Source: Talinum fruticosum
Taxonomy: Eukaryota; Streptophyta; Magnoliopsida; Caryophyllales; Talinaceae
Direction of reading: 5' to 3'
DNA length: 64,000 nucleotides
NCBI GenBank assembly: GCA_021018815.1
Contig: JAITYX010000088.1
Location: 806,001 to 870,000 of the forward strand
A program made the translations under genes and the position numbers. The notes under the pieces were generated by a model. That model saw only the letters and a program-made list of their open reading frames with translations, did not search any database and was not told where the DNA came from. How positions within the stretch are numbered: position 1 is the stretch's first letter; each line of letters opens with the position of its first letter. Shown here piece after piece: positions 58,835 to 64,000 of the stretch.

Positions 58835-59055
58835 GTTTGTTGTGGAAAGAGAGAGAGAGATAAATTTTTGTGAAAGAGAAGGAGAGAGATAGAGATAACT
58901 CTACGAAAGTGAGCGGAAAAAAATGAAAGAGTAGAAAGAGAGAGCTCGGAGTTACGTGAGCTTACTTTGATCGTAGAGAGCTTGCTCGAGTTGAAGTAAT
59001 TGAGAGAGTGAAGGTAAGTAGAGAGTAAAGTAACGAAATGAAGGAGAAAGAGCGC

Positions 59056-59150
59056 TATTTATAGTGAAAGAAATATCCTTCGAGTAGTCGTTCGACTTAG
59101 TTCTTCAACGGTCACCTTAGACCAGTGTGACTGTTACGCTCTACAACGGT
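59056..59150 (-). promoter_or_regulatory. Putative internal promoter of element E's accessory ORF
   Basis: Minus-strand CACTATAAATAGCGC (TATA at 59063-59056) lies about 220 bp before the ATG at 58834. AACGG cores lie at about 59106 and 59143; the third site reads AATGG. The leader is CT-rich. Confidence 0.45.
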
Positions 59151-59443
59151 TACAATTCTAGCGATTTTCTAAAAATGGCTAGTTGTCCGATCGAAGCACG
59201 CGAGAGAGAGAGGAGAGAGAAAAAGAGATATTTTAAAAGAAATTTCTAAAATTCTCCACTGATCTAGAGATGATTTCGGAAGTTTGATGTCTATTTTTCT
59301 TAAAATCTGAGTCGACACGGTGAAGTTTCGAGTGACTCGAAAATCGCAAACAATTAATAACTCAATCGAACTAATTGTTATTAAAGAAAGAAAGCACACA
59401 ACACATAATCATGCAAAGTAATTTCACTCGGAAAAGCACATAA

Positions 59444-62362
59444 TTATGCATTAATCATGCCATGCTCATTCCTAATATAGTAAAACTAATCCTCACTAAG
59501 TGGCTTAGTAAAGATATCAGCTAATTGAAGATTGGTAGGAATGAATTCAAGATCAACATCACCCTTTTCAGAATGATCTCTCGAAAATGATACCTGACCT
59601 TAATATGTTTAGTCTTTGAGTGCTGAACTGGATTCTTGGTGATGCTGATTGCACTTTGATTGTCACACTTGATTGGAATTGATTTGAATGAAAGTCCAAG
59701 ATCTCTCAAGTGTTGCTTCATCCATAAAATCCGAGCACAACATGCTCCAACTGCGATATACTCAGCTTCAGCAGTTGATAGAGCTACTGAGTTTTACTTC
59801 TTTGAGTGCCAAGATATCGTGGATTGACCCAGAATTTGGCAGGCTCTTGAGGTGCTCTTTCCGTTAACTTTAAATCTAGCATAGTCAGCATCCGAGTATC
59901 CAGTGAGAGTCGGTTCCGAGTCTCTAGAGTACCATAGACCTAAATTCCGAGTCCCCGCAAGATATCTCGAATATTCTCTTTACCGCAGTGAGATGTGATT
60001 CTTTTGGATTAGCTCAAAATCTTGCACACAGACAAACACTAAATATTATGTCCGGCCTACTGGAAGTAAGATATAGCAAAGATCCAATCATACCTTGGTA
60101 GAGTTTCGATCTACTACTTTACCTTTCTCGTCCGAGTCCAGTTTTATCGTCGCTGCTCATAGGTGTTACTGCATGTTTTGCATCTTGAAGTTTGTACTTC
60201 TTCAAGCAACTCCTTAGTATACTTTGATTGATGGACATAGATGCCATCTTTGTCTTGCTTGATTTGTAGACCAAGGAAGAAATTGAGTTCTCCCATCATA
60301 CTTATTTGAAATTCCTGTCTCATTAACTCGAAAACTCTCGACACGTAATTTCATTAGTAGCTCTAGAAATTATGTCATCAACATAGATCCGAGCAATAAG
60401 AAAGTCTTTCCCCTTAGTTTTTATAAAAAGAGTCTTGTCAATCTGACCTCCGGGAGCTTGTTTAAGACCATAGAGAGATTTTTGCAATTTGAAAACATGA
60501 TTTGGAAATTATGAGTTTTCAAATCGAGGGGCTGCTCAACATAGACTTCATCTTTAAAGAAACCATTGAGAAAAGCACATTTAACATCCATTTGATACAA
60601 TTTGATATTCATGCTAGATGCAAATGCCAATAAGATTCTAATAGCTTCAATTCGCGGCAGAGTGCAAAGGTTTCCCCACAATCAATCCCTTCTTCTTGAT
60701 TGTAACCTTGAGCCACAAGTCTAGCCTTATTTCTGACTATCAACCTACCTTCATCCTGTTTTTTCTTGCAAACCCATTTGGTTCTTATGACTAGGTGGTC
60801 GGAAGGTCGTTTGGTGAGAGTCCGGACTTGGTTTCTTTCAAATTGATTAAGTTCCTTTTGCATGGCCTCTACCCATTCAGGTTCATTAAGGGCTTCTAGT
60901 GCATTTCTGGGTTCAGTTAATGTGATGAATGTAGTGAATGCACATAGATTTTGTAGAGAGGAACGAGTTCTTACCCCACTATTAATATCGGATAAGATGT
61001 TTTCTAGTGGGTGGCTAGAATCATACTTGAATGCTCTACTTGTTGTCCGGTTCACCGGATATGTAGGTTGAATTGGTTGATCTTCGAAGTCTGTTCTGAG
61101 TGAGCTTGTTCATCTGATTGATCTTCAACATTTTGAGCTAGCTCTTGAGTTGTCTCATTCTGAGTCATGTTGATATGAGTCACTTCGTTCCGAGTGACCT
61201 TGATTTGATTCTTGATGAGTTCATTTTCATCAAGATCATCATCTTTGCTGAGCTTCAGTGTCCGAGAATGTCGACTCACTTGGTTTCTCCTGTTCAATCT
61301 CATCAAACACAACGTGGATGCCTTCTTCCACTTTGTTAGTTCTTTTATTGAAAATACGATATACTTTGCTATGAGATGAATAACCAAGAAAAACACCTTC
61401 ATCTCGACCGAGCATCAAACTTGGTCGGTGATCCTTACCATTGTTGTGAACGAAGCACTTACATCCAAAGGGTTTAAAGTATGAAATGTTGGGTTTCTTC
61501 CCTTTGTAGAGCTTGTATGGAGTTTTCTTCAGGATGGGTCCGATGAGGCATCTGTTCAACGTGTAGTTTGTCTGTGTTGATCGCCTCAGCCTCGTAAATA
61601 GTAGGGTAGATTATGTTCAATCATCATTGTCCTAGCTATTTCTTCAAGAGTTCGGTTCTTCCTCTCCACCACTCCATTTTGTTGAGGAGTTCTTGGTGCT
61701 GAGAAGTTGTGAGAGATGTCATTCTTCTCACAAAACTCTGCAAATTCCGAGTAGTCGAACTCCCTTCCATGGTCGGTTCGAATTCTCTCGAATCCGAGTC
61801 CGAGACTCAACTTGGATTTTCCTGTAGAGCTTGCTGAACTCTTTGAATGCTTCATTTTTGTGCTTAAGAAAACACACCCAGGTAAATTGTGAGTAGTCAT
61901 CAACAATAACAAGCACATATGGTTTACCTCCGAGACTTTTGACAAGGATTTCACCACATAAATCCATATGCAACATTTCAAGCACCTTGGATGTGGAAAC
62001 AGCTTTTAGAGATTTGAAGGATGATTCGACTTGTTTCGGTTTTTGCATGCTTCACAAATTTTATCTATCTTAAATGTTGAGTTAGGCAATCCTCCGACTA
62101 AACCATGAGATGCAAGTTTCTTAATGGTGTGCATGCTAACATGACCTAGTCTACGATGCCATGTCCATGAGTCATAATGAAGAGATGCTTTTGAACTAGA
62201 TAAATTCTAACTCGGGTCGAAAGAGGAATAATATAGGTGTTACCTGATCTCTTACCTAAGAGCTTGATCTCCTTGGTATCATCATCGAGATATAACAATT
62301 GGTCCGGGTGAATCTTGCCTCTTGACCTTTATCACACAATCGAGAGATGCTTGAGCAGATTG
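59444..62362 (-). pseudogene. Pol remnant of element E
   Basis: Coding order on the minus strand: the integrase zinc region is damaged (CMHTIKKL present, CxxC decayed). Core MDLCGEILVKSLGGKPYVLV and VDDYSQFTW lie at about 61930, then DHGREFDY and the PQQNGVVERKNRTLE block at about 61665, so all three catalytic-type residues are readable. Reverse transcriptase has [10 protein letters not shown] (60590) and an intact YVDD (about 60375), but a 55-bp deletion. RNase H has CDNQSAISITKNPVQHSKTK (59655), a cleaner frame than copy D, and ends LGMINA at 59444. Confidence 0.85.
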
Positions 62363-63200
62363 TGAAGACTCGGACTTTACATATACATCATTCCGAGTTC
62401 CATCAAGGAATCGGGGATAAAACTTCATCTCTTATAAGGTTTTGATTACAAGTCATTCTAAGTGTCTTGAAGCTTTATTGAGTGATATAGAATCTTTTCT
62501 AAGTGTTACGAAACCATTGCATATGTTCTCACTTGATTCCGACTAACTAAGAAAGCATACTCTGTTCGCACTACAGCTTTGAGTCGCTCGGACAACACTC
62601 GGATATATTGCATGTTCAAACACATGCTCCAATGTGCATAAACTCAGGTTTGACTTCATGATCGAAGTTTAATTGAATTATTGTGTTAATTCATCTTTCT
62701 AAGTCAAGCATGCTTGTTTTGATCATTGGTAGTCTAGATCAAGTCTTTCCACTCGATGTTCTTTATCCGACTTGCTTTACTTCTAGATCGACTTAGATGG
62801 AATTTGAGTATAATGGATATTAGACTCATAAAATTCCACTCTTTTAGGACTCGGATAATTACGCACTTCATTATCTTAATCAAATTATTATCTCGTGTCT
62901 AATCTTCGACCAAAGTATTTTATACTTTGAGAACCAAATTGATTTACTTTTGTAGGTTATTCAAACAAGGTTATCCTATTTTATACTTTGAAAATTCCAC
63001 TCTTTTGCATGTTCAAAAGTAACCGGCTTCAAGATGTCAAATCACCAGCAGACAAGGCTTTTCCTACTTCGACCTAGGCCCGGACAACGTGTCGTGGTTG
63101 TCTCGTTTCCAAAGCTGGAAATCTGCAACGCTAAGCTCAACGGTGGTTTCCACCCTACTTTTCGGACACCACCAATGGATTAGGACTTCCAAAGGAGTCA
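62363..63200 (+). repeat. Inverted LTR fragment of the element-A family
   Basis: TGAAGACTCGGACTTTACAT starts on the plus strand, opposite to element E. It interrupts E at GAGCAGATTG, so GATTG would be its target duplication. It ends inside the LTR at CTTCCAAAGGAGTCA (63200), where the LTR should continue AGAGCCGTTGC. About 840 of roughly 1500 bp remain. It could be a truncated solo LTR or the start of a deleted plus-strand element. Confidence 0.85.
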
Positions 63201-63219
63201 TAATCATAACCCTAATATC

Positions 63220-63475
63220 ATGAGTCCTTAATTAGAAAATAAGATCCCGGCACTTGTAAAATAATTGCTAAAATAAAAAGGTTAATAAAACCGCCATTCA
63301 ACTTTGCTTAATTTGCTTTAAATTAGATTTAATAAAATTCAAAAATTTTAATAAAAGGTTCATCCCCATATTATAAAGTTGACTTTCCGAAACCTTCAAA
63401 ATCAATCGTAAAAAAGAGAGACCCGACACAAGTGGGGAAGCTCGGCGGGTCCCAGCTGGCCATGGTTCCTATACT
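63220..63475 (+). repeat. Dispersed repeat, copy 2 (partner at 940-1175)
   Basis: Homologous to 940-1175 in the same orientation, ending TGGTTCCTATACTGG. It sits directly next to gypsy coding remnants on the minus strand. Confidence 0.7.
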
Positions 63476-63479
63476 GGAC

Positions 63480-64000
63480 GGATTGAACTGCGAGTGTGAC
63501 ATACCTCGTGCCGCATCGAGACTGAATTCACTTCTAGGTTACCCTCTTGTCCGAATAGAAGATCGAAAAGATTATTTCTAGTGAGATTGACCCAATCGAT
63601 ATGGATTGTCCCTCTTTAAGGAGGTAAGGTGCCTCATTTTCTAGAATATAGCAATCGTTGAAAATCTCCAGACCATGTACTATGACTCCTTTTTCCTTGT
63701 GATAGTAAGGCTCAGGAAAACCATAATAAGGAAAGTTGTCTCCTTCTCTTAGAAACTGCCCATTTAGAGTATAGGGAAAGGGCTTGATAGAGCGAGACTA
63801 TGTGTGGTGCGATCCTCTTTGCTTCAATTTTCCACTTAGCTTCGAGCTATTTCCTTAGCGATAGGTTGATAGCCTAGTCCGAAGTTGTAGTTATTAGTGA
63901 GTTCAATGGGTGGAAATGTAGGGTGGTATGCCCTTCGTCCCTGCAGCAAGACCTGGAAAATACCCCTTCTTCCTAAGCATCGGATGCACGCTAGGGTTAG
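63480..64000 (-). pseudogene. Tat/Ogre-like gypsy polyprotein remnant (protease-reverse transcriptase spacer)
   Basis: The minus strand reads, with stops and shifts, MLRKKGYFPGLA, NYNFGLGYQPIAKE and PYYGFPEPYYH, then GLEIFNDCYILENEAPYLL and WVNLTRNNLFDLLF. From memory, the FGLGYQPT, YCGFPEPW and FEIFFDC-like motifs lie between protease and reverse transcriptase in Tat/Ogre elements. It is degenerate and cut by the window edge. Its strand is opposite to the LTR pieces at 1-700 and 5869-6103. Confidence 0.5.

Larger units (their letters stand above)
53950..62362 (-). mobile_element. Element E: truncated Sirevirus-like copia element
   Basis: Minus strand: part of integrase, reverse transcriptase, RNase H (pol stop 59444), internal promoter, accessory ORF (interrupted by a solo LTR), polypurine tract and 3' LTR (55475-53950). 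Gag, most of the protease and the 5' LTR are missing beyond 62362, where an inverted LTR of the same family begins. About 55 bp are also missing in reverse transcriptase at about 60450 (CTGACCTCCGGGAGC), compared with copies A, C and D. Confidence 0.85.

Overview
This is nuclear DNA of a flowering plant, most likely a dicot. The evidence is one spliced CASP-like membrane protein gene, plant LTR retrotransposons of two lineages (Ty1/copia Sirevirus-like and Ty3/gypsy Tat/Ogre-like), a CACTA DNA transposon with a 3-bp target duplication, and AT-rich intergenic DNA. I see no rRNA, tRNA, CRISPR, operon or organellar gene. Nearly all of the window is transposable elements nested in one another; only 45.2-53.9 kb looks like a host gene island.

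Layout. 1-6.1 kb: decayed plus-strand Tat/Ogre-type gypsy DNA, with a primer-site-like TTGGCGACTCC near 670, an antisense plant-mobile-domain (PMD) pseudogene at 4.0-5.1 kb, and a 3' LTR start at 5869 that is cut by the next insertion. 6.1-42.4 kb: a nest of related Sirevirus-like copia elements on the minus strand. Element A (6104-12957) has lost its 5' half and is fused to element C (12958-42384). C contains a plus-strand, gag-only element B (14259-19815, target duplication ATCGT) and, inside its 5' LTR, element D (28935-42300). D carries a CACTA transposon (37175-39809, target duplication CTT), which itself carries two exons of the ribosome-biogenesis gene IMP4. 42.4-45.2 kb: a short telomere-like run, a 1.2-kb G-rich, purine-skewed low-complexity block, a small degenerate minus-strand coding remnant and an LTR-like promoter. 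45.7-49.0 kb: a three-exon CASP-like gene on the minus strand. 49.8-50.7 kb: a short terminal-inverted-repeat element. 53.9-62.4 kb: a fifth copia copy, E (minus strand), split by a family-B solo LTR (56614-58103, target duplication GGTGT) and broken by an inverted family-A LTR fragment (62363-63200). 63.2-64.0 kb: another Tat/Ogre fragment that shares a repeat with 940-1175.

How the parts relate. The large copia family has LTRs of about 1.5 kb, an initiator-Met-tRNA-type primer site, several polypurine tracts and a gag with a coiled-coil tail. Downstream of pol it has an accessory ORF, which I match from memory to the 'putative plant transposon protein' family. In at least three of four copies that ORF is preceded by its own TATA box and AACGG motifs, so it looks like a separate transcription unit. 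Element B shares the LTR ends, primer site and gag type but has no pol, which suggests a non-autonomous partner. Every element reading frame is broken; only the CASP-like gene looks functional. Paralogous copies also differ by a recurrent one-base change (CAG versus CGAG, CTG versus CTCG) whose origin, biological or technical, is unresolved.
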